Assembly (NCBI RefSeq): GCF_001667185.1
Contig: NZ_LZIC01000131.1
Coordinates: 1-64,000 of the forward strand
DNA from: Mycobacterium sp. 852002-50816_SCH5313054-b
GTDB lineage: Bacteria > Actinomycetota > Actinomycetes > Mycobacteriales > Mycobacteriaceae
DNA: 64,000 nt
Direction of reading: 5' to 3'
In this document: positions 1-7,510 of the stretch, one piece after another
How positions within the stretch are numbered: position 1 is the first letter of the stretch
Layout of the letters: every line of letters begins with the position of its first letter
Notes under the pieces: generated by a model
What the model was told of the DNA's origin: nothing
The model's database searches: none
Seen by the model: only the letters and a program-made list of their open reading frames with translations
Program-made: the position numbers and the translations under genes

Positions 1-157
1 CCCCGGCTCTCCGGCCCGCCACCGGCCAGCGCCCCCCGAACCGGCGCCCCGGCCCGCCCCCCCCCCAACCCTCCTGGCCCGCCGACGCGGGCCCGCGTTC
101 GTGGCGGGCCAGGAGTTTTGGGGCAGGGGCCGGACGGGCCAACAGTTCGGTGGTCAC
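1..157 (-). CDS. Possible 5' part of an ORF downstream of the NuoB-like gene (uncertain)
   Basis: On the minus strand a GTG at 157 overlaps the TGA of the NuoB-like gene (GTGA overlap), and the frame stays open to the window edge. In the M. tuberculosis Rv0081-Rv0087 cluster the next gene (Rv0083) encodes a membrane subunit. The translated residues here, however, are low-complexity Gly/Pro/Arg with no hydrophobic segment, and the stretch contains a long inverted repeat. It may be non-coding intergenic DNA. Nothing in it identifies a product. Confidence 0.2.
   Translation of the reverse strand, partial: MTTELLARPAPAPKLLARHERGPASAGQEGWGGGGPGRRFGGRWPVAGRRAG
71..115. repeat. Inverted repeat with 13-bp perfect arms and an inner palindrome
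   Basis: The arms are CTCCTGGCCCGCC (71-83) and GGCGGGCCAGGAG (103-115). The 19-nt centre carries a second palindrome, ACGCGGGCCCGCGT (85-98). On the plus strand the right arm is followed by TTTT. The repeat lies just past the stop of the NuoB-like gene and may be a terminator or a recombination scar. It is seen directly; the function is inference. Confidence 0.6.
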
Positions 158-633
158 TTGCCGGTCACCGACCGGAGAGCCTCGACGATCTGGTCCGGCG
201 AAGGCGGGCAGCCCGGGATTTCCAGGTCGACCGGCACCACCTCACCGACTGCGCCGACCACGCCATACGCATCCGCGAAGACGCCCCGGTCGATGGCGCA
301 GTCCCCGCAGGCGATTACCCGCCGCGGCCGGGGCGTGGCGTCGAGCGTGGCGCGCAGCGGACCGGCCATGTTGTGCGTCACGACGCCGGTGACCAGCAGC
401 GCGTCCGCGTGCCGGGGGGACGCCACCAGCCGCGCGCCGTACCGCTCCGCGTCGTAGACCGGCCCGAACGCGCCCGAGATCTCGACTTCGCATCCATTGC
501 AGGATCCCGCGTCGACATGCCGGATCTGCAGCGAACCGCGCACTCCCGCAACAGATTTCATGGCCTGTGGCGGCACTGGTCCCGCGGGTTCGGTGATCCG
601 GCCGACGCCGAAGGCCTTACGAATCCAGCCCAT
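154..633 (-). CDS. NuoB / NiFe-hydrogenase small-subunit-like protein (Rv0082 type)
   Basis: This 159-residue protein belongs to the NADH-quinone oxidoreductase 20-kDa (NuoB) / hydrogenase small-subunit family. Such proteins hold the [4Fe-4S] cluster next to the catalytic subunit in complex I and group-4 hydrogenases. Visible ligands are the CNGC pair near residue 45, a Cys in ACGDC near 110 and the Cys in PGCPPSP near 140. It starts 5 bp after the ArsR gene, the arrangement of Rv0081-Rv0082 in M. tuberculosis, and the length matches Rv0082. Whether the remaining hydrogenase-like subunits follow cannot be seen because the window ends. Electron-transfer role is inferred from the family. Confidence 0.8.
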   Translation of the reverse strand: MGWIRKAFGVGRITEPAGPVPPQAMKSVAGVRGSLQIRHVDAGSCNGCEVEISGAFGPVYDAERYGARLVASPRHADALLVTGVVTHNMAGPLRATLDATPRPRRVIACGDCAIDRGVFADAYGVVGAVGEVVPVDLEIPGCPPSPDQIVEALRSVTGK

Positions 634-638
634 GAGCG

Positions 639-974
639 TTACTGCGCACTCCCGGCGCGCAGGTCCTCCAACAGCGCCACCCGGTCGCTGAGCACACCGG
701 TGAGGACCTTGCGCGCCACCAGCAGCAGTTCGGCGATGTCCGGGGAGGCGATCGAGTAGATCATCGTGTTGCCGTCCCGGTGCGCGTCGACCACACCCGC
801 TCGGCGCAAGACCCCCAGCTGCTGGGACAGGTTCGACGATTCCAGCCCGACCTCGGGCAACAGCTCGGCGACCGACTTGTCCCCGGTAACGAGCAGCTCG
901 AGGACCCTGATCCGCGCCGGATGGCCCAACGTCTTGAAGAACTCGGCCTTGACCTTGTACAGCGGCTCGGACAC
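639..974 (-). CDS. ArsR-family transcriptional regulator (Rv0081 type)
   Basis: This is a winged-helix repressor of 111 residues. The ArsR core is clear: HPARIRVLELL leads into a recognition region (LESSNLSQQLGVLRRAGVV) and a beta-wing with DGNTMIYSI. I use the GTG at 974 because AGGAGAG sits just upstream and the protein then begins SEPLYKVKAEFFKTL as in Rv0081, a hub regulator of the hypoxic response in M. tuberculosis. No Cys metal site is visible in the recognition helix, so it is probably not an ordinary metal sensor. The upstream sequence (1005-1040) is unusually AT-rich and probably contains the promoter. Confidence 0.85.
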   Translation of the reverse strand: MSEPLYKVKAEFFKTLGHPARIRVLELLVTGDKSVAELLPEVGLESSNLSQQLGVLRRAGVVDAHRDGNTMIYSIASPDIAELLLVARKVLTGVLSDRVALLEDLRAGSAQ

Positions 975-1124
975 GCCAGCTCTCCTGAAGATTCGTTGGA
1001 TTCTACGTATGAACAATTGAAGAATTTATCAGATTATGCCGCGTCGCGCGCGGCGAGGGCCCGCCCGGTATCGCAGAATCCGGCGCCGGCGCAACCCGAC
1101 ACGCCGCCCGGGCGAGCGTTCCAC

Positions 1125-1142
1125 CGCAGATTCGAATCTGCG
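1125..1142. promoter_or_regulatory. Perfect 18-bp palindrome, likely operator
   Basis: CGCAGATTCGAATCTGCG is a perfect palindrome. It lies 3 bp upstream of the TACCCT -10 hexamer at 1146-1151, across the -35 and spacer region of the dehydrogenase operon. A repressor bound there would block RNA polymerase. The cognate regulator is not evident; the ArsR gene next door is one candidate. Confidence 0.65.
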
Positions 1143-1145
1143 TCT

Positions 1146-1158
1146 TACCCTGCCGATG
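1146..1158 (+). promoter_or_regulatory. -10 box and leaderless start of the FAD-dehydrogenase operon
   Basis: TACCCT (1146-1151) fits the mycobacterial TANNNT -10 pattern. The GTG start at 1158 lies 6 nt further on, which is the spacing expected if transcription starts at or next to the initiation codon. No Shine-Dalgarno sequence precedes the GTG. Confidence 0.55.
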
Positions 1159-1946
1159 TGCCCAGCGAGGAGGCCGCCGACGGATCCCGCTTGCCGCCGG
1201 TGTCCCGGCGCGCGGTGCTGGGCGGCCTGAGCCTGCTGCCGCTGGCCGCCGCCATGCGGGGGCCCCTGTCCGCCGCGACCGCCGACACGGGCTACCGATT
1301 CCTGTCGCCGCACCAGGCCGCGGTGCTCGATGCCGCCACCCGCCGGCTGATCCCCGGGCCGGACGACTGCCCGGTCGAGCTCGGCAGCCCCGGGGCGCAC
1401 GAGGCGAACGTGGTGAACTACCTGGACCGGATGCTGTCGGTGTTCGACGTCGCGCCCGCCGATGTGCACGCCGGCGGCCCATGGAGCGACCGCGCCGGCG
1501 GCTCCCAGGACTACATGGCCACCTTCGTCCCGCTCAACCGCGCCCAGGCCTACGGGTGGCAACAGCGGCTGACGCAACTTCGCAACCAGTACACCAGCGG
1601 CATCGCGCTGCTCGACCAGCAGGCCGGCGGCGACTTCACCGCGGCGCAGCCGGTCCGGCAGGACCTCATCCTGGCCCACGGGCCGGCGGCGGCCTTCGCC
1701 AACATCCTGTTCGGCCACACCATCGAAGCGATGTACAGCGTCCCCGAATACGGCGGCAACGCGAACCTGGTCGGTTGGAAGGACATCAAGTACCCCGGGG
1801 ACTCCCAGCCGCGCGGATACACCCCCACCCAGGTCGAAGCGATCCAGTGGGACGTGGTGATCGTCACCGACATCATCAACCGGCTGCGCCACGGCTGGGA
1901 ACAGGTGATCTCCAAACTGGGCGGAAGGGGCGGCGTGAGTGCCTAA
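1158..1946 (+). CDS. Tat-exported gluconate 2-dehydrogenase subunit 3-like protein
   Basis: This 262-residue small subunit belongs to the gluconate-2-dehydrogenase/FAD-sugar-dehydrogenase gamma family. These proteins carry the Tat signal and escort the FAD subunit across the membrane. The N-terminus has a twin-arginine signal (PVSRRAVLGGLSLLPLAAA). The body contains the family-typical DAATRRLIPGPDD and WDVVIVTD stretches. The GTG at 1158 is chosen from the leaderless -10. The stop overlaps the start of the GMC gene by 8 nt, so the two are translationally coupled and probably form one complex. No cytochrome c subunit gene follows. Confidence 0.8.
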   Translation: MPSEEAADGSRLPPVSRRAVLGGLSLLPLAAAMRGPLSAATADTGYRFLSPHQAAVLDAATRRLIPGPDDCPVELGSPGAHEANVVNYLDRMLSVFDVAPADVHAGGPWSDRAGGSQDYMATFVPLNRAQAYGWQQRLTQLRNQYTSGIALLDQQAGGDFTAAQPVRQDLILAHGPAAAFANILFGHTIEAMYSVPEYGGNANLVGWKDIKYPGDSQPRGYTPTQVEAIQWDVVIVTDIINRLRHGWEQVISKLGGRGGVSA

Positions 1947-3636
1947 GGCGATCATCGTTGGCTCCGGCGCCGGCGGGTCGACGGTGGCGATGGAGCTCGC
2001 CCAAAATGGTTGGGACGTCGTGATATTCGAGAAGGGGTCGAACTACTACACAAACCTCGACGGCACCGGCCCGCTCGGGACGACGTTCTCGAACGACGAA
2101 CTCAAGTCGTTGTACCGCTACTTCGAGCAGCCGGACCCCCTGGCCTACCCGCGCACGTTCCGCGCCAACGCCAGCCAGGCGGCCAGCTACGTCGGCCCGG
2201 TCAACGAGCTCCCGGTGACCGTCGGCGGCGGCACCACGCACTGGGACGCGAAGGTCCCACGGTTCTGGGACATCGACTTCAAGGGGCTGTCGATGCTGGG
2301 CCCGCAGCCCGGCGCGGACGTTCAGGATTGGCCGTTCGAATACACCGAGATCGCCCCCTACTACGACGCGATCGAAACGCTGCTCGGGACGCAGGGCGAT
2401 GTCCGGGCGATACCCGCGCTGTCCTTCAAGCACGCGCCGCGCACCCGGAATTTCCCGATGCCGCCGGGACCGCAGCAGCGCTCCTCCACGCTCATCGCCA
2501 AGGGGGCCAAGCGCATTGGGCTGCACCCGTATCCATTTCCGACCGCGATCAATTCGGTCGAGTACGACGGCCGCCCGGCGTGCAACAACTGCGGGTTCTG
2601 CAGTAATTACGGCTGCCCGATCTCGGCCCGGGTGGGCGCGCTGGCGCCGCTGCGCCTGGCGCTGCGGACCGGACGGGCGCAGTTGCACCCCGAAACCACC
2701 GTCACGAAGGTCAACTTCACCGGCCGGCGCGCCACCGGCGTCTCCTATCTCGACCCGCAGGGCAATCCCGGCGGGGAGAGCGCCGACCTGGTGGTGCTGG
2801 CCGCCTCGGCGATCGAGACGGCGCGCCTGGTGTTGCTCTCCGGCCTGCCCGACGCCAGCGGACGCATCGGCACCCGGCTGATGTTCCACAACTTTGTCGA
2901 CGGGTTCGGCATCTACCTCGACCAACGGGTCCACGCCTACCGCGGCCGCTCGATCACGCAGTGCATGGAGGATTTCTGTGACCCGAACTTTCCCGGGGCC
3001 CGCCTCGCGGCGAAACTCGCCGGGCTGCCCTACATCCGCGGCGGCCTGTGCGAGCTGGGCGGCAGCCAGGACCCGATCACCGAGGGCAAGTTCTACCAGG
3101 AGATCCTGGGATTCCTGCCTGGGGTGCAGCTGTTCGGCAGCCCGTTCAAGGACCTGATGCGCGCCTCGCTGCTGCGCGACCGGCTCGCCGGCGTCAACTT
3201 CATCGGCACCGATCTGCCCTACCTGACCAACAACGTCACCCTCGACCCGACGGTCACCGACCTCAACGGCCAGCCGGTGGCCCGCGTGACCTGGGCGCCC
3301 GGCAGGCACGAGGCGGTCGCGCAAACGTTTTTCCTGGTGCCCATCACCGCGATGATGGCGGCCGCCGGCGCGCAGCTGTTCGCCGCCATCCCGGACGGTC
3401 TGGAGCGGAAACTAAGCGGCGGCACACCGCCCAACACCAAGCATGTGATGGGCGGCATGCAGATGGGCGTGTCCCCGGCGACGAGCGTCGTCGACCCCAA
3501 CGGGCGAATGCACCAGATGGACAACGTTTACGTCGCCGACGGCAGCGTGTTCGTCACGTCGGGCTGCCAGAACCCGACCAACACACTCATGGCGGTGGCG
3601 CTGCGCACCGCGTTCGGGCTCACCGGCCGGCGGTAG
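1939..3636 (+). CDS. GMC-family FAD-dependent dehydrogenase (catalytic subunit)
   Basis: This is a 565-residue GMC oxidoreductase. The dinucleotide fold GSGAGGS is at residues 8-14 and the C-terminal catalytic region has His502 (KHVMGGMQMG) and Asn545 (GCQNPTNT). Residues 215-226 carry four closely spaced cysteines (CNNCGFCSNYGC). In the bacterial glucose and gluconate FAD dehydrogenases such a cluster binds an Fe-S centre that relays electrons out of FAD. The protein has no signal peptide and probably rides with the Tat-exported partner encoded upstream. The substrate cannot be told; sugar, polyol and sterol alcohols are all possible. Its 3' end overlaps the opposing hydrolase gene by 17 nt. 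Confidence 0.85.
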   Translation: MPKAIIVGSGAGGSTVAMELAQNGWDVVIFEKGSNYYTNLDGTGPLGTTFSNDELKSLYRYFEQPDPLAYPRTFRANASQAASYVGPVNELPVTVGGGTTHWDAKVPRFWDIDFKGLSMLGPQPGADVQDWPFEYTEIAPYYDAIETLLGTQGDVRAIPALSFKHAPRTRNFPMPPGPQQRSSTLIAKGAKRIGLHPYPFPTAINSVEYDGRPACNNCGFCSNYGCPISARVGALAPLRLALRTGRAQLHPETTVTKVNFTGRRATGVSYLDPQGNPGGESADLVVLAASAIETARLVLLSGLPDASGRIGTRLMFHNFVDGFGIYLDQRVHAYRGRSITQCMEDFCDPNFPGARLAAKLAGLPYIRGGLCELGGSQDPITEGKFYQEILGFLPGVQLFGSPFKDLMRASLLRDRLAGVNFIGTDLPYLTNNVTLDPTVTDLNGQPVARVTWAPGRHEAVAQTFFLVPITAMMAAAGAQLFAAIPDGLERKLSGGTPPNTKHVMGGMQMGVSPATSVVDPNGRMHQMDNVYVADGSVFVTSGCQNPTNTLMAVALRTAFGLTGRR

Positions 3637-4387
3637 CCACCAGGAAGGACTCCACGGCCTTGCGGTACTCCTGCGGCGCGTCGTCGTGGATCAGGTGACC
3701 GGCCTGCGGGACGCGCAAATAGGTTGTCGGGGAATCCGTTTCGGTCATCGCCCGCATCTGGCCCGGCGGGGTGACGGAGCTGCCGGCCTCGAGGAGCAGC
3801 GCCGGGGCCCGCACGGCCTTCCACTGCGCCCAGTAGTCGCGGGTGCCCCATTCGGCGGCGATCTCGATCCACCGGGAGGTGTGCCCGTGCAGCCGCCACC
3901 CGCCTTCCGTGCGGTCGAAGGCGTCCAGGAAATACCGGCCGGCGACGGGCCCGAATTCGTCGAAAACCTGCTCGGCGGAATCGAATTCGACTGGAAGGGC
4001 GTGCAGCCACGGCTCCCACGGCCCGGTGGTGCGGCCCCGGAAGTCCGGCGCCATGTCCTCGACCACCAGCACCGAGACCAGGTCCGGACGTTCGGCCGCC
4101 AGGCACCACGAGTGCAGCGCGCCCATCGAATGCCCCACCAGCCTGGCCGGTGCCCCCAGGGCGCCCACCGCGTCGGCCAGGTCGGCCACGAAGCGTTCGG
4201 TGCTGATCGGGTGTGGATCGTCGACGTCGCGGCCCCGGTGCCACGGGGCATCGTAGGTGTAGACGGTGCCCAGCCGGGCCAGCCACGGCAGCTGCCGCGA
4301 CCACGTGGTGCCGCGGCCCATCAGGCCATGCACCAGCACCAACGGCTCGCCACGGCCGCCGTGGCAGGTCAACAGATCGCTGGGCAT
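3620..4387 (-). CDS. Alpha/beta-hydrolase (Rv3591c type)
   Basis: This 255-residue alpha/beta-hydrolase has the oxyanion-side HG (LVHGLMGRG, residues 18-26), the nucleophile elbow GHSMG (Ser87) and a C-terminal catalytic His (QAGHLIH, His231). No signal peptide is seen, so it should be cytosolic. Family members cleave esters or C-C bonds; the substrate here is unknown. The ATG at 4387 gives the length expected for Rv3591c. It is divergent from mhuD, with 63 bp between the starts that must hold both promoters. Confidence 0.8.
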   Translation of the reverse strand: MPSDLLTCHGGRGEPLVLVHGLMGRGTTWSRQLPWLARLGTVYTYDAPWHRGRDVDDPHPISTERFVADLADAVGALGAPARLVGHSMGALHSWCLAAERPDLVSVLVVEDMAPDFRGRTTGPWEPWLHALPVEFDSAEQVFDEFGPVAGRYFLDAFDRTEGGWRLHGHTSRWIEIAAEWGTRDYWAQWKAVRAPALLLEAGSSVTPPGQMRAMTETDSPTTYLRVPQAGHLIHDDAPQEYRKAVESFLVATAGR

Positions 4388-4450
4388 AGCACCATCTTGC
4401 GTGGCGCGCCCGGGGGTTGGACAGCTGGAGCCGCGCGGTAGCCTAGCGGA

Positions 4451-4771
4451 ATGCCGCACGTGGTGAAGATCAACGCAATCGAGGTGCCCGCGGACGCCGG
4501 CCCCGAACTGGAGAAGCGGTTCGCCCACCGCGCGCATGCGGTCGATCGGCAACCCGGCTTCCTCGGCTTCCAGCTGCTGCGGCCCATCAAGGGCGAAAAC
4601 CGCTACTTCGTGGTGACGCACTGGGAGTCCGAAGATGCCTTCCAGACGTGGGCGCAGGGACCCGCGATCGAGGCCCACGCCGGCGAGCGGGCCAACCCCG
4701 TGGCGACTGGGGCGTCGCTGCTGGAATTCGAGGTCGTGATGGACGTTGCCGGCACCAAGCAGGGTGGCTAG
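4451..4771 (+). CDS. mhuD: Heme-degrading monooxygenase MhuD
   Basis: This 106-residue ABM-fold protein degrades heme to mycobilin and releases iron. The residues known to matter in MhuD are present, shifted by one: Asn8 (KINAIEV), Trp67 (FQTWAQ) and the heme ligand His76 (AIEAHAGE). It works as a cytosolic homodimer in heme-iron acquisition. Its end overlaps the probable start of lpqF by 8 nt, so the pair is co-translated as Rv3592-Rv3593 are in M. tuberculosis. Confidence 0.93.
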   Translation: MPHVVKINAIEVPADAGPELEKRFAHRAHAVDRQPGFLGFQLLRPIKGENRYFVVTHWESEDAFQTWAQGPAIEAHAGERANPVATGASLLEFEVVMDVAGTKQGG

Positions 4772-6110
4772 CGGTCACTCGACCCGGCGCCGCGTCGCGG
4801 CGTTGGGCGCCGCCGCGGCTCTGGTCGTGACGCTCGCGCCCGGTTGCGCGCCCTCCCCCGCCCCGCACGCCAACGCTGCCAACCCCGGGCGGCAGATCGA
4901 CACCCGGACGCCCCCCGGCATCCGGGCCCAGCAGACCCTGGACATGCTGAACTCGGACTGGCCCATCGGCCCGGTCGGCGTCGGCACCCTCGCCGCGCCC
5001 GGCGAGGTCGAGTCGGTCGAGACCACCATGGAGGGGCTGTGGTGGGATCGCCCGTTCACCCTCGCCAGCGTCGACATCAGCGCCAGCGTCGCCACCCTGC
5101 ACCTGGTCACCTCGTACGGCGCGCGCCAGGACATTCGGATACACACCGACGACGAGGGTCGGGTGGACCGGTTCGACGTCGACACGCAGGCGCCGAAGGT
5201 CAACTCCTGGCACGACATCGACGCGGTGCTGAGCAAGACCGGCGCCCGCTACTCCTACCAGGTCGCCAAGGTCGACAACGGTCGCTGCGACCCGGTGGCG
5301 GGCACCAACACGGGCGAATCCCTGCCGCTGGCATCGATTTTCAAGCTCTACGTGCTGCACGCGCTGGCCGGCGCGGTCCGGAGCGGAACGGTGTCGTGGG
5401 ACGATCAGCTCACCGTCACAGACAAGAGCCGCGCGGTCGGCTCGTCGGGCCTGGAACTGCTTCCCGGAGATCATGTTTCGGTGCGCACGGCCGCCGAGAA
5501 GATGATCGCCACGAGTGACAACATGGCCACCGACCTCCTGATCGGCCGGATGGGCACGCACGCCATCGAGGAGGCACTCGTCACGGCCGGCCATCACGAC
5601 CCGGCCAGCATGACGCCGTTCCCCACAATGTACGAGTTGTTCTCCGTCGGATGGGGCAAACCTGACCTGCGCGACCAATGGAAACAAGGATCCAAGCAAG
5701 TCCGCGCCCAGCTGCTGCAGCAGGCGGATTCGACTCCCTACCAACCCGATCCGACCCATGCCCACGCCCCGGCCTCGGCCTACGGCGCCGAGTGGTACGG
5801 CAGCGCCGAGGACATCTGCCGGGTGCACGCGGCGCTGCAGGCCGACGCGGTCGGCCCGGCCGCACCCGTCAGACAGATCCTGTCCGCGGTGGCCGGCATC
5901 CAGCTGGACCGCAACGTCTGGCCCTATATCGGCGCGAAAGCCGGTGGACTGCCGGGCGATCTGACGTTCAGCTGGTACGCCGTCGACAAGACCCAGCAGG
6001 CCTGGGTGGTCAGCTTCCAGCTGAACTGGCCCCGCGATCACGGGCCCAGGGTGACCGGCTGGATGTTGCAGGTGGCCCGGCAGGCCTTCGCGCTGATCGC
6101 GCCCCAATAG
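4764..6110 (+). CDS. lpqF: Beta-lactamase-like lipoprotein LpqF
   Basis: This is an exported lipoprotein of 448 residues counted from the GTG at 4764 (a TTG at 4746 is the alternative). A basic, hydrophobic signal ends in LAPGC, with lipid-carrying Cys28; the lipobox is slightly atypical because of the Pro. The mature part is a serine beta-lactamase/DD-peptidase fold. It has SxxK as SIFK (Ser191), SDN in ATSDNMATD, and KAGG in place of the usual KTG. The weak third motif suggests it is not an efficient beta-lactamase. It is the Rv3593 orthologue by sequence and position beside mhuD. Confidence 0.85.
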   Translation: MASGHSTRRRVAALGAAAALVVTLAPGCAPSPAPHANAANPGRQIDTRTPPGIRAQQTLDMLNSDWPIGPVGVGTLAAPGEVESVETTMEGLWWDRPFTLASVDISASVATLHLVTSYGARQDIRIHTDDEGRVDRFDVDTQAPKVNSWHDIDAVLSKTGARYSYQVAKVDNGRCDPVAGTNTGESLPLASIFKLYVLHALAGAVRSGTVSWDDQLTVTDKSRAVGSSGLELLPGDHVSVRTAAEKMIATSDNMATDLLIGRMGTHAIEEALVTAGHHDPASMTPFPTMYELFSVGWGKPDLRDQWKQGSKQVRAQLLQQADSTPYQPDPTHAHAPASAYGAEWYGSAEDICRVHAALQADAVGPAAPVRQILSAVAGIQLDRNVWPYIGAKAGGLPGDLTFSWYAVDKTQQAWVVSFQLNWPRDHGPRVTGWMLQVARQAFALIAPQ

Positions 6111-6113
6111 CTG

Positions 6114-6869
6114 GTGAGCGGTCGCGAATCGCTGCTGGACACCTTTCCCGGGCGCCTGTTCATCGAGGACATGCGGTCATTCGGCGGCCTGGTGATCCCA
6201 GAACGGCTCGTCAGAGCCGCGGCCCGGGCGGTCGGCGGCTATCTCTACTCCGATCGGTGCCTTGAGGCCGCGCACCTCGACGTGAGCGACAAGGAGCTGC
6301 GCGCGTACGACGAGGCGGGGCTGGCGGCCCTGTCGACGCTGCCCGCGTTCGGATCGCCGCAAATCCATCAGGGGACCCTCAGCGAGTTGCGCGCGCCGAG
6401 CATCCGCAATCGGGCTCCGTTGAGCGCGTTGCCAAACGGCGCGTTCTGGACCTCCACCCCCATCACCGACGGCGAAGACACCTGGACCTTGTGCGGTGAG
6501 AACCTGAAGCGCGAACGCCCGCGCTGGGAGGTGCATTTCGACGCAGCGCACGCTCGCGTCGCGCGGATAGCTTCGGCCGCCGACTGGGCCGACCTGATCG
6601 ACTCGCATCCAGCGACGGCCGGTGGCTGTAAGTTCCCGGACTGGCCGGCGATCGCAGAGACCTGGGATGCGGTGCATCTGTCGCCTGCGGGATTGCTGCT
6701 GGCCCATCCCAAGATCTCGGCCACCCCGTTCGTCACGACCGATGGGTCCGGTTACGCGCATAGTGAGGCGGGAACCTATGCCAGCGTTGCGCACTGGTCC
6801 GCGGTCTCTACCGCCTGGCTGCGCGAACCACCGAACGCGGAATTCGGACCGGCGCCTGGCTCCGATTGA
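6114..6869 (+). CDS. Unrecognised 251-residue protein
   Basis: I do not recognise this protein. It begins at a GTG 3 nt after the lpqF stop, so it is probably co-transcribed with lpqF. It is soluble, with no signal peptide or membrane segment. It is Trp-rich in its C-terminal half (FWTSTPI, DTWTL, PRWEVHF, ADWADLI, AETWDAVHLS, AHWSAVSTAW) and has a conserved-looking GNxFW-like core around residues 105-125. Base composition resembles its neighbours. I know of no M. tuberculosis counterpart at this position. Confidence 0.6.
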   Translation: MSGRESLLDTFPGRLFIEDMRSFGGLVIPERLVRAAARAVGGYLYSDRCLEAAHLDVSDKELRAYDEAGLAALSTLPAFGSPQIHQGTLSELRAPSIRNRAPLSALPNGAFWTSTPITDGEDTWTLCGENLKRERPRWEVHFDAAHARVARIASAADWADLIDSHPATAGGCKFPDWPAIAETWDAVHLSPAGLLLAHPKISATPFVTTDGSGYAHSEAGTYASVAHWSAVSTAWLREPPNAEFGPAPGSD

Positions 6870-6896
6870 CTCTGGGTATAGGTGACTTACGAATTC

Positions 6897-6914
6897 GATA
6901 GCGTATGCGCTATC
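6897..6914. repeat. Inverted repeat between convergent genes
   Basis: GATAGCG (6897-6903) and CGCTATC (6908-6914) flank a 4-nt loop. The hairpin lies in the 89-bp gap between the ends of two converging genes and has no T-run. It may act as a bidirectional transcript end or RNA stabiliser. Confidence 0.45.
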
Positions 6915-6958
6915 AACTTCGGGGCAAGCCGCATGGTCTGGAGAGCCGCGAAGTCCCG

Positions 6959-7510
6959 TTACAAACGCAGCGTCCAGCGGCCGTTCCGGAAGTGCAGCAC
7001 GGTGCGGCTCACCGGGGCAATGTCGATGCCCCAGAACGACTTCGGGGGCGCGTCGAGGCTGTGCAGGATGGCGGCGCGGATCACCGCCGGATGCGTCACC
7101 GCCACCACGGGCGCGGTGTTGCCGGTGAGGGACTCCAGCCAGCCCGCGACCCGTTGGATCAGGTCGAGGATCGACTCACCGCCGTGCGGGGCCCGGACAG
7201 GATCGGTCAGCCACGTCTCCAGGTCCGCGGGTCCGACGGCCCGCAACGTCTGCCCGCACCATTCCCCGCACTGCAGGTCGGCCAGCCGCGGTTCGGTTGC
7301 GGCGTGCAGGCCCAGCAGTTGTGCGGTCTCCCGCACCCGCTGCTCGGGTCCCGCGAGCGGACGCGCGTCTTTCTGAACATCAAGGCGCCCAGCCTTTTTG
7401 ACCTGCCGGCGCCCGATCTCGTTGAGGGGCTCGTCGACGGGAAACCGTCCGGCCGCCATGGCGTCGGTCATAGCGTGCGAGACGAGGGTCAGCCGGACGA
7501 CCTCGCTCAC
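6959..7510 (-). CDS. Histidine-phosphatase-family protein of the cobalt operon
   Basis: This 183-residue member of the histidine phosphatase (phosphoglycerate mutase-like) superfamily is last in the riboswitch-controlled cbtB-cbtA operon. Its GTG overlaps the cbtA stop (GTGA). The usual N-terminal RHG signature reads SHA here (LTLVSHAMTD): the catalytic His is kept but the phosphate-binding Arg is Ser. The second His is present (VAVTHPAVIRAA). Families beside B12 genes include the alpha-ribazole phosphatase CobC, so a role in cobamide assembly is possible. The altered signature may mean changed or lost activity. Confidence 0.75.
   Translation of the reverse strand: MSEVVRLTLVSHAMTDAMAAGRFPVDEPLNEIGRRQVKKAGRLDVQKDARPLAGPEQRVRETAQLLGLHAATEPRLADLQCGEWCGQTLRAVGPADLETWLTDPVRAPHGGESILDLIQRVAGWLESLTGNTAPVVAVTHPAVIRAAILHSLDAPPKSFWGIDIAPVSRTVLHFRNGRWTLRL

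Noticed and set aside
27..70. C-rich tract as a coding region of a hydrogenase membrane subunit
   Set aside because: The translation is Gly/Pro/Arg low complexity without hydrophobic helices; kept only as a low-confidence feature.
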